A stretch of 40,000 bases of DNA from positions 1-40,000 of the forward strand of contig CAMVKS010000023.1 of assembly GCA_947167995.1 (NCBI GenBank). Reading direction: 5' to 3'. Position numbers and translations under genes: made by a program. A model generated the notes under the pieces. It was not told the origin of the DNA. It saw nothing but the letters and a program-made list of their open reading frames with translations, and did not search any database. How positions within the stretch are numbered: the first letter of the stretch is position 1; every line of letters starts with the position of its first letter. Positions 33,037 to 40,000 of this stretch are shown here, piece by piece. This stretch comes from an uncultured Prevotellaceae bacterium (lineage in GTDB: Bacteria; Bacteroidota; Bacteroidia; Bacteroidales; Muribaculaceae).

Positions 33037-34173
33037 ATGAATCGAAGAAAATTTCTTGTGGGAACCGGTTTAGGTCTGCTTGCGGCCTCGGCACCCATCT
33101 CTATTTCATCAAAGGGGAGAGCAACAAGACGAGTTGCAAGGAGTGGAAAACTTAACCTTTCGTTTGCTCCCTATGAGTTGCAGCTGCGTCATGCATTTAA
33201 CTTGGCTCGATACAGCCGCACAACAACTCCCGATGTGCAGGTACAACTTGAATATGACGGTATCATAGGCTATGGTGAGGCTTCGATGCCTCCTTATTTG
33301 GGCGAATCGGTAGAGAGCGTAACCAACTTCTTGAGCAGTCTTGACCTTAGCCAGTTTAACGATCCTTTCAAGATTGAGGATATTTTGACCTATGTTGATA
33401 ATGTGGCACCAAACAACCGTGCTGCCAAAGCAAGTGTAGATATTGCACTTCACGACCTGTTAGGTAAGATTATGGGGCAGCCTTGGTATAAGATTTGGGG
33501 CTATAATCCTGATAAGACACCCGTCACCAGTTTTACAATTGGTATCGATACAGAAGAAGTCGTTCGTCAAAAGGTTGAAGAAGCGTCACCCTACAAGTTG
33601 CTTAAGGTAAAAATGGGCCTTGACAACGACAAAGAGACAGTTGAGATTATTAAAAGTATGACCAATGTGCCCATCTGTGTTGATGTGAATCAGGGATGGA
33701 CCAGTAAGGAAGAGGCTCTTGAGATGTGCTACTGGCTCAAAGAGCGTGGATGTATCTTCGTTGAACAGCCATTTGACAAGACTATGATTGATGAAACTGC
33801 ATGGCTCAGAGAACGCTCGCCATTGCCTATTATCGCCGACGAAGCTTTCCAGCGACTGCCTGATATAGTGAAGTTCAAAGGGGTTTACGACGGTATTAAC
33901 ATCAAGCTCATGAAGAGTACTGGTCTTTACGAAGCTCACAAGATGGTGACGCTTGCACGAGCACTCGACATGAAGGTGATGATTGGATGCATGACCGAGA
34001 CGTCTTGTGCCGTTACTGCTGCTGCCAACTTGTCGCCAGTAGTCGACTTTGCCGATCTCGACGGTAACCTGTTGATTGCCAACGATCGTTTTGAAGGTAT
34101 GACTGTGGAGAATGGTAAAATCACCCTTCACGACATCCCAGGCATTGGTATCAAACCTATCGCAGGCAAATAA
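33037..34173 (+). CDS. L-Ala-D/L-Glu dipeptide epimerase (enolase superfamily), with export signal
   Basis: Converts L-Ala-D-Glu from murein to L-Ala-L-Glu so it can be cleaved and used. 378 residues; muconate-lactonizing subgroup of the enolase superfamily. Catalytic residues are visible: Lys190-Val-Lys192 (LLKVKMG), metal ligands Asp216 (CVDVNQGW), Glu243 (FVEQPFD) and Asp268 (IIADEAF), and Lys290 (GINIKLMK). The N-terminus NRRKFLVGTGLGLLAASAP looks like a Tat or lipid-independent export signal, unusual for a cytosolic-type enzyme but consistent with the two exported partners upstream. The 86-base gap to the NlpC gene has no clear promoter. A strong terminator follows. Confidence 0.93.
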   Translation: MNRRKFLVGTGLGLLAASAPISISSKGRATRRVARSGKLNLSFAPYELQLRHAFNLARYSRTTTPDVQVQLEYDGIIGYGEASMPPYLGESVESVTNFLSSLDLSQFNDPFKIEDILTYVDNVAPNNRAAKASVDIALHDLLGKIMGQPWYKIWGYNPDKTPVTSFTIGIDTEEVVRQKVEEASPYKLLKVKMGLDNDKETVEIIKSMTNVPICVDVNQGWTSKEEALEMCYWLKERGCIFVEQPFDKTMIDETAWLRERSPLPIIADEAFQRLPDIVKFKGVYDGINIKLMKSTGLYEAHKMVTLARALDMKVMIGCMTETSCAVTAAANLSPVVDFADLDGNLLIANDRFEGMTVENGKITLHDIPGIGIKPIAGK

Positions 34174-34190
34174 TTATTTCTTAATAGTAG

Positions 34191-34235
34191 AATTCCATCT
34201 TGCTAATGTGTTTTAATAGCAAGATGGAATTTTTT
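34191..34235 (+). terminator. terminator of the peptidoglycan-peptide cassette
   Basis: The 15-base perfect stem AATTCCATCTTGCTA / TAGCAAGATGGAATT is followed by five T. Confidence 0.95.
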
Positions 34236-34282
34236 ATATGCTTGATGTTTTTTGTATCGGGGGATGCCCACAATCTACTCTA

Positions 34283-35023
34283 CTAAAGGTAGCCTTTCAG
34301 GAAATCGAGGAATTTCTTTGAGAATAGTTCGTTGGTCTCTCGAGGATAGCGGACATCGGTGAAGACTTGTGCGAGAGTTTGTTTGTTGTTTTCTTTAATG
34401 AAGGCTTTGTTCACGTCGAGAGATTCTTTATGGTGGTATATATTCTTTACTTCGTCTCCACTTAGCTCATGGTATTGTTCTTGATGGATGAGTCCTTGGA
34501 TGGGGAGTCGGTCAGAACGGAATTGCTCTTTTGTTTTGGGATAGCCCAGGGTAAGGGTGATGATGGGCACCACACGGTGTGGGAGATTGAGTACTTGGGC
34601 AATCTCCTGGGCATTGTAGGTTGTAGTGCCTAAGTAACAACATCCCAAACCGTTCATCTCGGCTATGGTGTTAAATTGTTGTGCAAAAATGGTTACGTCA
34701 AGAATTGCCGACATCAGTGACTGGAAGTTGTCGTAACCAGGTTCGGCATGAGAAATCTCGCACCAAGTTACAAAGCGGTTGAAGTCGGCGCAGAAGGTGA
34801 GCACTACTGGTGCTGTGGTAACCATGGGCTGGCCGAAATGGCAAGGCGCTAGCTTTTCTTTCATCGCCTTGTCGCGCGTGACCACCACACTATAGAGTTG
34901 CATGCCCCCTGTTGTTGGCGCATGGCATGCTGCCTCAATCATTTCGTTAAGAGTGCTCTCTTTGATGTCAATCTCGGAATATTCGCGCACTGTTGCACGA
35001 TTAAAGAAATATTTCAGGTCCAT
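34283..35023 (-). CDS. nitroreductase-family flavoprotein
   Basis: FMN-dependent NAD(P)H oxidoreductase fold, 246 residues. The FMN-phosphate arginine region is FFNRATVREYSE near residue 7; EAACHAPTTGGMQLYSVVVT follows (second FMN contact). A middle helical region is LMSAILDVTIFAQQFNTIAEMNGLGCCYLG, and the third part has LPHRVVPIITLTLGYP. The length and the C-terminal extension past residue 165 resemble the NfsA/FRP group more than the small NfnB group. The physiological substrate is unknown. It is a single gene with its own promoter. Confidence 0.92.
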   Translation of the reverse strand: MDLKYFFNRATVREYSEIDIKESTLNEMIEAACHAPTTGGMQLYSVVVTRDKAMKEKLAPCHFGQPMVTTAPVVLTFCADFNRFVTWCEISHAEPGYDNFQSLMSAILDVTIFAQQFNTIAEMNGLGCCYLGTTTYNAQEIAQVLNLPHRVVPIITLTLGYPKTKEQFRSDRLPIQGLIHQEQYHELSGDEVKNIYHHKESLDVNKAFIKENNKQTLAQVFTDVRYPRETNELFSKKFLDFLKGYL

Positions 35024-35039
35024 AAGTGTAATTTTTTTG

Positions 35040-35070
35040 CAAAGTTAGTCAATTCTATCAAAATACCCAA
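35040..35070 (-). promoter_or_regulatory. promoter of the nitroreductase gene
   Basis: On the minus strand TTG (35068-35070), 20 bases, then TAACTTTG (35040-35047), 16 bases before the ATG, giving a short leader. Confidence 0.7.
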
Positions 35071-35175
35071 TTGTGTAGATGTGCTGTAGTTTTATTGACG
35101 ATTTTGTTCCCTCTGTTTTATGTCACACACTGAGATTATTTTGTTAATTGTAGCCTGCTTTTCGCTGTTTTTTTG

Positions 35176-35183
35176 TAATTTTG
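35176..35183 (+). promoter_or_regulatory. -7 box for tsaB
   Basis: TAATTTTG, 19 bases before the ATG at 35203. The -33 element is not clear. Confidence 0.5.
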
Positions 35184-35202
35184 TGGCCAGTTTATAACAA
35201 TC

Positions 35203-35895
35203 ATGGCAAATATTCTAAATATAGAGACTTCGACCAGCGTGTGCTCGGTGGCCTTAGGTAGTGATGGACAGATAGTTGACCACTATGAAAATTATGATGG
35301 CCTTAATCATGCCACACTGCTTAGCAAATATATCAAGGATGTGCTTGAAACCGCAGCGCGCAAAGAGATGTCTATAGATGCTATAGCGGTAAGCATAGGT
35401 CCTGGCTCTTATACTGGACTGCGCATAGGATTGTCGCAAGCCAAAGGGTTGTCTTTCGGTTTGGGTGTGCCCTTGATAGGGGTGAACACGTTGCAATTGC
35501 TCACTGTGTCGACAATGTTCCAAGAGTTCTTTGATGACGACATCCTTTTTGCTCCGATGATAGATGCTCGTCGCATGGAAGTTTATACTGCTGTTTATAA
35601 TAATGCTCTGACACCACTTTTAGAGCCACAGCCTATGATTCTTGATGAGAACTCATTTGAAGAGTTGCTGTCGAATCATCGTCTTGTTATCATGGGAAAT
35701 GGTTCGGAGAAAGCGAGCAAGGTAATTAATAATCGCAATGCCCGTTTCATTCAGGGAGTCAAACCTGTAGCTGTAGATATGCTTGCTTTGTCGGAGAAAG
35801 CTTACCGGGAAAATACATTTATTGATGTTGCTTATTCGACACCGTTGTATTTAAAAGACTTTCAGGCAACTGTGCCTAAGAAAAAAGTGCTCTAA
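35203..35895 (+). CDS. tsaB: tRNA threonylcarbamoyladenosine biosynthesis protein TsaB
   Basis: Non-catalytic ASKHA-fold partner of TsaD in t6A37 formation. 230 residues. The N-terminus NILNIETSTSVCSVALG is the first nucleotide-fold strand pair, followed by GLNHATLLSKYI and the family hallmark IGPGSYTGLRIGLSQAKGLSFG (about 66-87). APMIDARRMEVYTAVY follows. The metal- and substrate-binding histidines of TsaD are absent, as expected. The DUF4290 gene 56 bases downstream has its own promoter, so tsaB may be transcribed alone or read through. Confidence 0.96.
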   Translation: MANILNIETSTSVCSVALGSDGQIVDHYENYDGLNHATLLSKYIKDVLETAARKEMSIDAIAVSIGPGSYTGLRIGLSQAKGLSFGLGVPLIGVNTLQLLTVSTMFQEFFDDDILFAPMIDARRMEVYTAVYNNALTPLLEPQPMILDENSFEELLSNHRLVIMGNGSEKASKVINNRNARFIQGVKPVAVDMLALSEKAYRENTFIDVAYSTPLYLKDFQATVPKKKVL

Positions 35896-35898
35896 AGC

Positions 35899-35929
35899 TT
35901 TGCAAGTCACTAAATTATTTATATATTTG
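35899..35929 (+). promoter_or_regulatory. promoter of DUF4290-rimM (TTTG-N19-TATATTTG)
   Basis: TTTG (35899-35902), exactly 19 bases, then TATATTTG (35922-35929). The first bases overlap the region just after the tsaB stop. The ATG follows 22 bases after the box. Confidence 0.82.
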
Positions 35930-35951
35930 CAATCACAATCAATAATATACT

Positions 35952-36548
35952 ATGCTTACATATAATTCACAACTCAAGAAATTGGTTCTACCTGAGTATG
36001 GAAGGAATATTCAGCAAATGGTTGATTACTGCTGCACGATTGAAGATCGAGAAGAGCGCAACAAGTGCGCCTACTCGATAATCAACACCATGAGCAACAT
36101 GTTTGTCCATCTAAGCCATGAAGCCGACTTCAAGCACAAGCTATGGGACCATCTTGCCATTATGAGTGATTTCAAGCTTGATGTAGACTCACCCTATGAT
36201 ATGGTAAAGCCTGAAAATCTTTCTACAAAGCCTCAACCAATTGAATATAAACTTGAGAATATCAAGATGAGGCATTATGGAAAAATTGTCGACAGGATGA
36301 TACAACGTGCATGTGAGTGGCCCGATGGAGAAGAGAAAGAAGCACTTGTGATGCTTATTGCCAATCACATGAAGAAACTCATCTATCAAATCAACAACGA
36401 GGATGTTGAAGACGTCAAAATATTCAAAGACCTCGAGTTTTTCTCCAAAGGTAAAATAAAACTCGACCCCGAAACACACTCGTTGCATGAATTTAAGATT
36501 GCCCCATCATCAGGACAGCAGGCTTCAAAAAAGAAGAAGAAAAAATAA
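35952..36548 (+). CDS. DUF4290-domain protein
   Basis: Bacteroidota-specific soluble helical protein of unknown function, 198 residues. The family start LTYNSQLKKLVLPEYGRNIQQMVDY and later blocks SNMFVHLSHEADFKHKLWDHLAIMSDF and MRHYGKIVDRMI are typical of DUF4290. The C-terminus is disordered and ends in six lysines, suggesting contact with nucleic acid or the ribosome. That would suit its neighbour rimM, 15 bases downstream. In many Bacteroidales I recall murA lying between this gene and rimM; here it does not. Confidence 0.88.
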   Translation: MLTYNSQLKKLVLPEYGRNIQQMVDYCCTIEDREERNKCAYSIINTMSNMFVHLSHEADFKHKLWDHLAIMSDFKLDVDSPYDMVKPENLSTKPQPIEYKLENIKMRHYGKIVDRMIQRACEWPDGEEKEALVMLIANHMKKLIYQINNEDVEDVKIFKDLEFFSKGKIKLDPETHSLHEFKIAPSSGQQASKKKKKK

Positions 36549-36563
36549 CAAGACTTTTGAGGC

Positions 36564-37082
36564 ATGATTACACGCAATGAAATAACTCATATAGGACGCT
36601 TCAATAAGACACATGGCATTGCCGGTGAAATATCGGCAACCTTAGAGGTGCCTGTAACTGTCTTGCAAGAGAGCAAGTGCATCGTGTGTGATGTTGACGG
36701 AATTTATGTGCCATTTTTCATCGGCAACACACGCGACAAGACGGCCAGCACGGTATTGCTCACCATCGATGGAGTGAACAATGAGAACGATGCCTCGATA
36801 TTAGTAAACAAAGATATTTTTCTGTTGAAAAATGATGTTTCGCAGTTGATGCAAGACGAGGAGACTCCCGTTGATTATTTCATGAATTTCAACATAAAAG
36901 TCAATGGAAAAAACGGAGAGATTATCAATATAGACGATTCAACTGCCAATGTCTTGTTTGAAGTGAGATTTGATGACAATTCGGTTAAACTGTTGCCAGT
37001 TGCCGACGAGTTTATAATATCGATGAACCTTGATGAGCGTTTTGTAGAGATGGAAGTTCCTCCCGAACTCCTTGAGTTATAA
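36564..37082 (+). CDS. rimM: ribosome maturation factor RimM
   Basis: Assists late assembly of the 30S subunit head through protein S19. 172 residues. The N-terminal RimM domain begins HIGRFNKTHGIAGEISATLE, matching the family's 'GxxxKxHGxxGE'. The linker and C-terminal PRC-barrel follow (DYFMNFNIKV, VLFEVRF, KLLPVADEFI, LDERFVEMEVPPELLEL). This C-terminus matches the family's usual 'iplv..fi..id...k.i.v..p.gLl' pattern. It is co-transcribed with the DUF4290 gene. Confidence 0.93.
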   Translation: MITRNEITHIGRFNKTHGIAGEISATLEVPVTVLQESKCIVCDVDGIYVPFFIGNTRDKTASTVLLTIDGVNNENDASILVNKDIFLLKNDVSQLMQDEETPVDYFMNFNIKVNGKNGEIINIDDSTANVLFEVRFDDNSVKLLPVADEFIISMNLDERFVEMEVPPELLEL

Positions 37083-37122
37083 TGGCTTTGTTTTGAAATA
37101 ACAATTAAATATATCAATATAT

Positions 37123-37752
37123 ATGAGATATCACGTTACACATCTGAGACTGTTTTTTATAGCTCTGACTGTCATGTTAGCCTCAACAGCATTAGCACAG
37201 AATCAGCAGCCCTATGAGCCACCCACATCATTTGATGAGGCTATTCACAACCCTGAAATCAAAGACAATAGAGCAAGAAATGCTATCGTCAATTACCAGA
37301 TGCGACAGGCTCAAATTCTGTCGGAGAACAGAAATTTAAATATCATGACCATTCGTGATAAGGAAGTGATAATTATATCTATCCCTGCCGATTTGCTTTT
37401 TGGCCCAAATCAAACCGATTTAATTCCCGAAGCCGATAATGTGCTTAGGGTATATTGTGAATTCTTGCAATCACCCGACTTTTATCGCATGGCTCTTGTG
37501 ATGCATCACGACAACAGCGGGTCGGAATCTTTTTCAAATGAAATCACTCAAATGAGGGTGCAGAGCGTTTATGATTGGTTTCTTGCCAATGCGACAAGCG
37601 TGAGATATATATCACAATTCTACATGGGTAACAAAGAACCGTTGCTTCCAAACAATTCAATAAACAACCGACGTCAGAATCGTCGTCTTGAAATCTATCT
37701 GATTCCAGGTAATGCAATGATAGAACAAGCAAAGAAAAATCAACTTAGATAA
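37123..37752 (+). CDS. OmpA-family envelope protein
   Basis: Exported 209-residue protein. The signal peptide ends at LASTALAQ (about residue 25). A short linker (26-70) is followed by an OmpA C-terminal-like peptidoglycan-binding domain: IPADLLFGPNQTDLIPEADNVL, MALVMHHDNSGSES, MRVQSVYDWFL and RRQNRRLEIYLIPG. The last corresponds to the 'NRRVe' element. No beta-barrel and no lipobox Cys are present, so it is probably a soluble periplasmic peptidoglycan binder. It lies 40 bases after rimM and 30 before proS. Confidence 0.88.
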   Translation: MRYHVTHLRLFFIALTVMLASTALAQNQQPYEPPTSFDEAIHNPEIKDNRARNAIVNYQMRQAQILSENRNLNIMTIRDKEVIIISIPADLLFGPNQTDLIPEADNVLRVYCEFLQSPDFYRMALVMHHDNSGSESFSNEITQMRVQSVYDWFLANATSVRYISQFYMGNKEPLLPNNSINNRRQNRRLEIYLIPGNAMIEQAKKNQLR

Positions 37753-37782
37753 ATTAATATCACAATTTTTATAATAACAACA

Positions 37783-39264
37783 ATGGCTATAGAAATTAAA
37801 GATTTAACAAAGAGAAGCGTAAACTACTCACAATGGTATAATGACCTCGTTATCAAAGCCGATCTCGCCGAGCAATCGGCAGTTCGTGGCTGCATGGTAA
37901 TTAAACCCTATGGCTATGCCATCTGGGAGAAGATGCAACGAGAGTTGGACAATATGTTCAAGGCTACTGGTGTGCAGAATGCCTATTTCCCATTGCTCAT
38001 TCCAAAATCCTTCCTGAGCCGTGAGGCTGACCATGTTGAGGGCTTTGCCAAGGAATGTGCAGTAGTTACTCATTATCGATTGAAAAATGACCCCGATGGA
38101 AATGGTGTAGTGGTTGATCCAGAAGCTCGTCTTGAAGAAGAGCTCATCATTCGACCAACAAGTGAAACTATTATATGGAACACTTATCGCAACTGGATAA
38201 ACTCCTATCGCGACCTGCCATTGCTCATCAATCAGTGGGCTAATGTGTTCCGCTGGGAGATGCGCACTCGCATGTTCCTGCGCACTGCCGAATTCCTGTG
38301 GCAAGAAGGCCACACCGCGCATGCAACGAAAGAAGAGGCACAAGAGGAAGCTGTCAAGATGCTCAATGTCTATGCCGACTTTGCCGAGAAATACATGGCC
38401 GTTCCTGTTGTGAAAGGTGTAAAGAGCGCCAACGAGCGCTTTGCTGGTGCGCTTGAAACCTATACCATCGAGGCAATGATGCAAGATGGCAAAGCCCTTC
38501 AATCAGGAACTTCACACTTCTTAGGACAGAACTTTGCAAAGGCATTTGATGTTAAGTTTGTCAACAATGAGAACAAGCTTGACTATGTATGGGCTACATC
38601 ATGGGGCGTTTCAACACGACTTATGGGTGCTCTCATCATGACTCACAGCGATGACAATGGTCTTGTGTTGCCACCCAAGTTGGCTCCAATTCAAGTTGTG
38701 ATCGTTCCTATTTATAAGACACAAGAACAACTCGACGAAATCAATGCCAAAGTCAATCCAATAGTTGACAATCTGCGTGCTATGGGAATCTCGGTGAAAT
38801 ATGACAACGCCGATAATAAACGCCCAGGATTCAAGTTTGCCGACTATGAACTTAAGGGTGTACCTGTTCGTTTGGTACTTGGCGCACGTGACATAGCAAA
38901 TGGCACTATCGAAATTATGCGACGTGACACATTGGAGAAATCCAGTGCACAACTTGAAGGTATTGAAGATACCGTTAAGAATCTTCTCGATGAAATCCAG
39001 GCTAATATCTTTAAGAAAGCCTATGATTTCCGTCAGAACATGACTTACAAGGTTGACACCTACGATGAATTCAAGGCCCAAATAGAGAAAGGCGGCTTTG
39101 TGCTGGCTCATTGGGATGGCACACCTGAGACCGAGGACCGTATCAAAGAGGAAACCAAGGCCACCATTCGTTGCATTCCTTTGGATGCAGAACCTGAAGA
39201 AGGCGTTGACATGCTCACCGGCAAGCCATCAAAATGCCGAGTGGTGTTCGCTCGAAACTACTAA
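37783..39264 (+). CDS. proS: prolyl-tRNA synthetase (archaeal/eukaryote-like type)
   Basis: Class II synthetase charging tRNA-Pro. At 493 residues it is the short type without the bacterial INS editing domain. Motif 1 region [14 protein letters not shown], then [12 protein letters not shown] and motif 2 [22 protein letters not shown], the Pro-binding [15 protein letters not shown], and motif 3 region [18 protein letters not shown] are intact. An anticodon domain follows from about 300. A C-terminal domain ends in the aromatic tip (VVFARNY) known to reach the active site in this type; only two Cys remain in the region that binds zinc in some relatives. Confidence 0.96.
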   Translation: MAIEIKDLTKRSVNYSQWYNDLVIKADLAEQSAVRGCMVIKPYGYAIWEKMQRELDNMFKATGVQNAYFPLLIPKSFLSREADHVEGFAKECAVVTHYRLKNDPDGNGVVVDPEARLEEELIIRPTSETIIWNTYRNWINSYRDLPLLINQWANVFRWEMRTRMFLRTAEFLWQEGHTAHATKEEAQEEAVKMLNVYADFAEKYMAVPVVKGVKSANERFAGALETYTIEAMMQDGKALQSGTSHFLGQNFAKAFDVKFVNNENKLDYVWATSWGVSTRLMGALIMTHSDDNGLVLPPKLAPIQVVIVPIYKTQEQLDEINAKVNPIVDNLRAMGISVKYDNADNKRPGFKFADYELKGVPVRLVLGARDIANGTIEIMRRDTLEKSSAQLEGIEDTVKNLLDEIQANIFKKAYDFRQNMTYKVDTYDEFKAQIEKGGFVLAHWDGTPETEDRIKEETKATIRCIPLDAEPEEGVDMLTGKPSKCRVVFARNY

Positions 39265-39267
39265 AAG

Positions 39268-39864
39268 ATGCTGCAATACATAGTTAGTGGCGAGAACGGA
39301 GTTGAAATTGTTGGCACGGTAGAAGCCGCGCTCAACAACTCCTGTCGATGGATCAGGCTTGATTTGAGTTGTCTTTCGTCAAATGAAAGAGTTGCAACTA
39401 TTGAGACCGTGAGTCGGTTGTGCAAGAATTCAGATGCAATCCTCTCTATCGAAAATGATATCGAGCTTTACAAGCAACTGAAGGTTGATGGTATACACGT
39501 TGCAGATGAGTCAATGTCACTTGTTGATATACGCAAGGAACTTGGTGAAGAGCCTATTATGGGCATGACAATAAAAGAAGCAAGTCAAGTTCCATTCTTG
39601 CCACGCACAGCTATTGATTATGTTGAAATTGACAATAGTGTCGATGATATAAAAGTACATAATGAAATTGTGCGACAATTCAGAGATGCTGGGATTGAAG
39701 AGCCTGTTGTGGCGCACTTTGAGAATACTCCAACATTAGAAATGTTGCACAACTGTGGAGCAGATGGAATAGTCCTTGATAGCAAAACAGTGTCACCCGA
39801 CGTGCTTGCAGACTTGATTAATGAGTTAGAAAAGCTCAATCAAGAACGCATCGACATGCTTTAG
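39268..39864 (+). CDS. ThiE/TenI-like TIM-barrel protein, probably without ThiE activity
   Basis: 198 residues with the repeated beta-alpha pattern of thiamine phosphate synthase: EAALNNSCRWIRLDLS, KVDGIHVADESMSLVDIRKE (compare 'VDGVHLGqeD...R'), IMGMTIKEASQVP and AIDYVEIDN. The glycine-rich phosphate loops and the 'GPvfpT.tK' segment of true ThiE are missing. A degenerate or repurposed homologue is the best reading. There is no signal peptide. It follows proS by 3 bases and ends the operon at a strong terminator. Confidence 0.75.
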   Translation: MLQYIVSGENGVEIVGTVEAALNNSCRWIRLDLSCLSSNERVATIETVSRLCKNSDAILSIENDIELYKQLKVDGIHVADESMSLVDIRKELGEEPIMGMTIKEASQVPFLPRTAIDYVEIDNSVDDIKVHNEIVRQFRDAGIEEPVVAHFENTPTLEMLHNCGADGIVLDSKTVSPDVLADLINELEKLNQERIDML

Positions 39865-39886
39865 ATTTAATCAAATATTGATAAAA

Positions 39887-39928
39887 AGAAATGACGGATT
39901 TAACAAACAAATCCGTCATTTCTCTTTT
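39887..39928 (+). terminator. terminator of the proS operon
   Basis: The 15-base perfect stem AGAAATGACGGATTT / AAATCCGTCATTTCT is followed by CTTTT. On the minus strand it is followed by TTTTTAT, so it could also serve a convergent gene to the right. Confidence 0.93.
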
Positions 39929-39938
39929 GGTGATATCG

Positions 39939-40000
39939 TCAACGTGCTCCTGTTTTCCGCAATGAGCCCCACAAATCAGTTTTGGGCGATTTCGACAAGT
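39939..40000 (-). CDS. possible 3' end of a convergent gene (very partial)
   Basis: On the minus strand a frame open from the window edge ends at TGA 39939-39941 (...KTDLWGSLRKTGAR). Another frame ends at TGA 39976-39978 (...LVEIAQN). The bidirectional-looking terminator just left fits a convergent gene, but about 20 codons are too few to choose the frame or name a product. Confidence 0.22.
   Translation of the reverse strand, partial: LSKSPKTDLWGSLRKTGAR

Noticed and set aside
36520-36548. Poly-A/AAG run at the end of the DUF4290 gene as a possible frameshift site
   Set aside because: The frame simply ends in lysines followed by TAA, and the next gene starts independently 15 bases later.
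1-40000. tRNA, rRNA, CRISPR arrays, insertion sequences or prophage
   Set aside because: I looked through the intergenic regions for cloverleaf ends, direct-repeat arrays, transposase motifs and terminal repeats and saw none.

Overview
The window is a stretch of Bacteroidota chromosome, most likely Bacteroidales (Muribaculaceae- or Prevotella-like; the family is an inference). Three things point there. Gene content includes DUF4252, DUF4290, DUF3298 lipoproteins, a pyruvate phosphate dikinase of the roughly 906-residue type, a Bacteroidota-type LptD, and a type IX secretion (T9SS) tail-like domain. Upstream regions repeatedly carry the Bacteroidota promoter pattern TTTG-N19/20-TAnnTTTG. Start codons lack Shine-Dalgarno sequences and sit in A/T-rich leaders. 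I found no phage, transposase, CRISPR array, tRNA or rRNA. This is ordinary core genome with a few odd items.

Layout. 1-2672 (minus): pyruvate phosphate dikinase, cut by the window edge at its catalytic Cys. 2911-4638: unrecognised 575-residue protein, convergent with an HU gene and separated from it by a bidirectional terminator. 5195-10183: two overlapping rhomboid proteases, a membrane-anchored endonuclease/exonuclease/phosphatase protein and a secreted M3 metallopeptidase. 10451-13337: DUF4252 protein (minus), then a DUF3298 lipoprotein, rsmG and a metallo-beta-lactamase-fold hydrolase. 13534-15607: a very small secreted protein that is almost only a T9SS-tail-like domain, branched-chain aminotransferase, and an HD-domain hydrolase. 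15880-18600: LptD, using a TTG start. 18601-19005: non-coding, with an orphan promoter-hairpin-terminator unit that looks like a small RNA gene. 19006-20555: TPR protein and ADP-ribosylglycohydrolase. 20602-23206 (minus): glutamate racemase, UmuD and a C1B cysteine peptidase.

23313-25101: B3/B4 tRNA-editing-type protein, TsaC and a thioredoxin lipoprotein. 25118-26896 (minus): DbpA-type helicase and an LEA-like lipoprotein. 27314-30344: YugP-type metallopeptidase, hisS, a Crp/Fnr regulator and a TSCPD protein. 30388-34173: a peptidoglycan-peptide processing cassette (transglutaminase-like protein, SH3-NlpC/P60 peptidase, L-Ala-D/L-Glu epimerase). 34283-35023 (minus): nitroreductase. 35203-39864: tsaB, DUF4290, rimM, OmpA-like protein, proS and a degenerate ThiE-like protein, ended by a strong terminator.

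Themes. Translation and tRNA/rRNA modification genes recur (tsaB, tsaC, hisS, proS, rsmG, rimM, B3/B4, DbpA-like). So do envelope genes (LptD, OmpA-like, murI, the peptidoglycan cassette, rhomboids). The items most worth a second look are the small-RNA-like unit at 18689-18853, the stand-alone T9SS-tail-like protein at 13534-13860, the near-leaderless umuD-murI unit, and the unrecognised gene at 2911-4638. No large new defence or biosynthetic system is evident.
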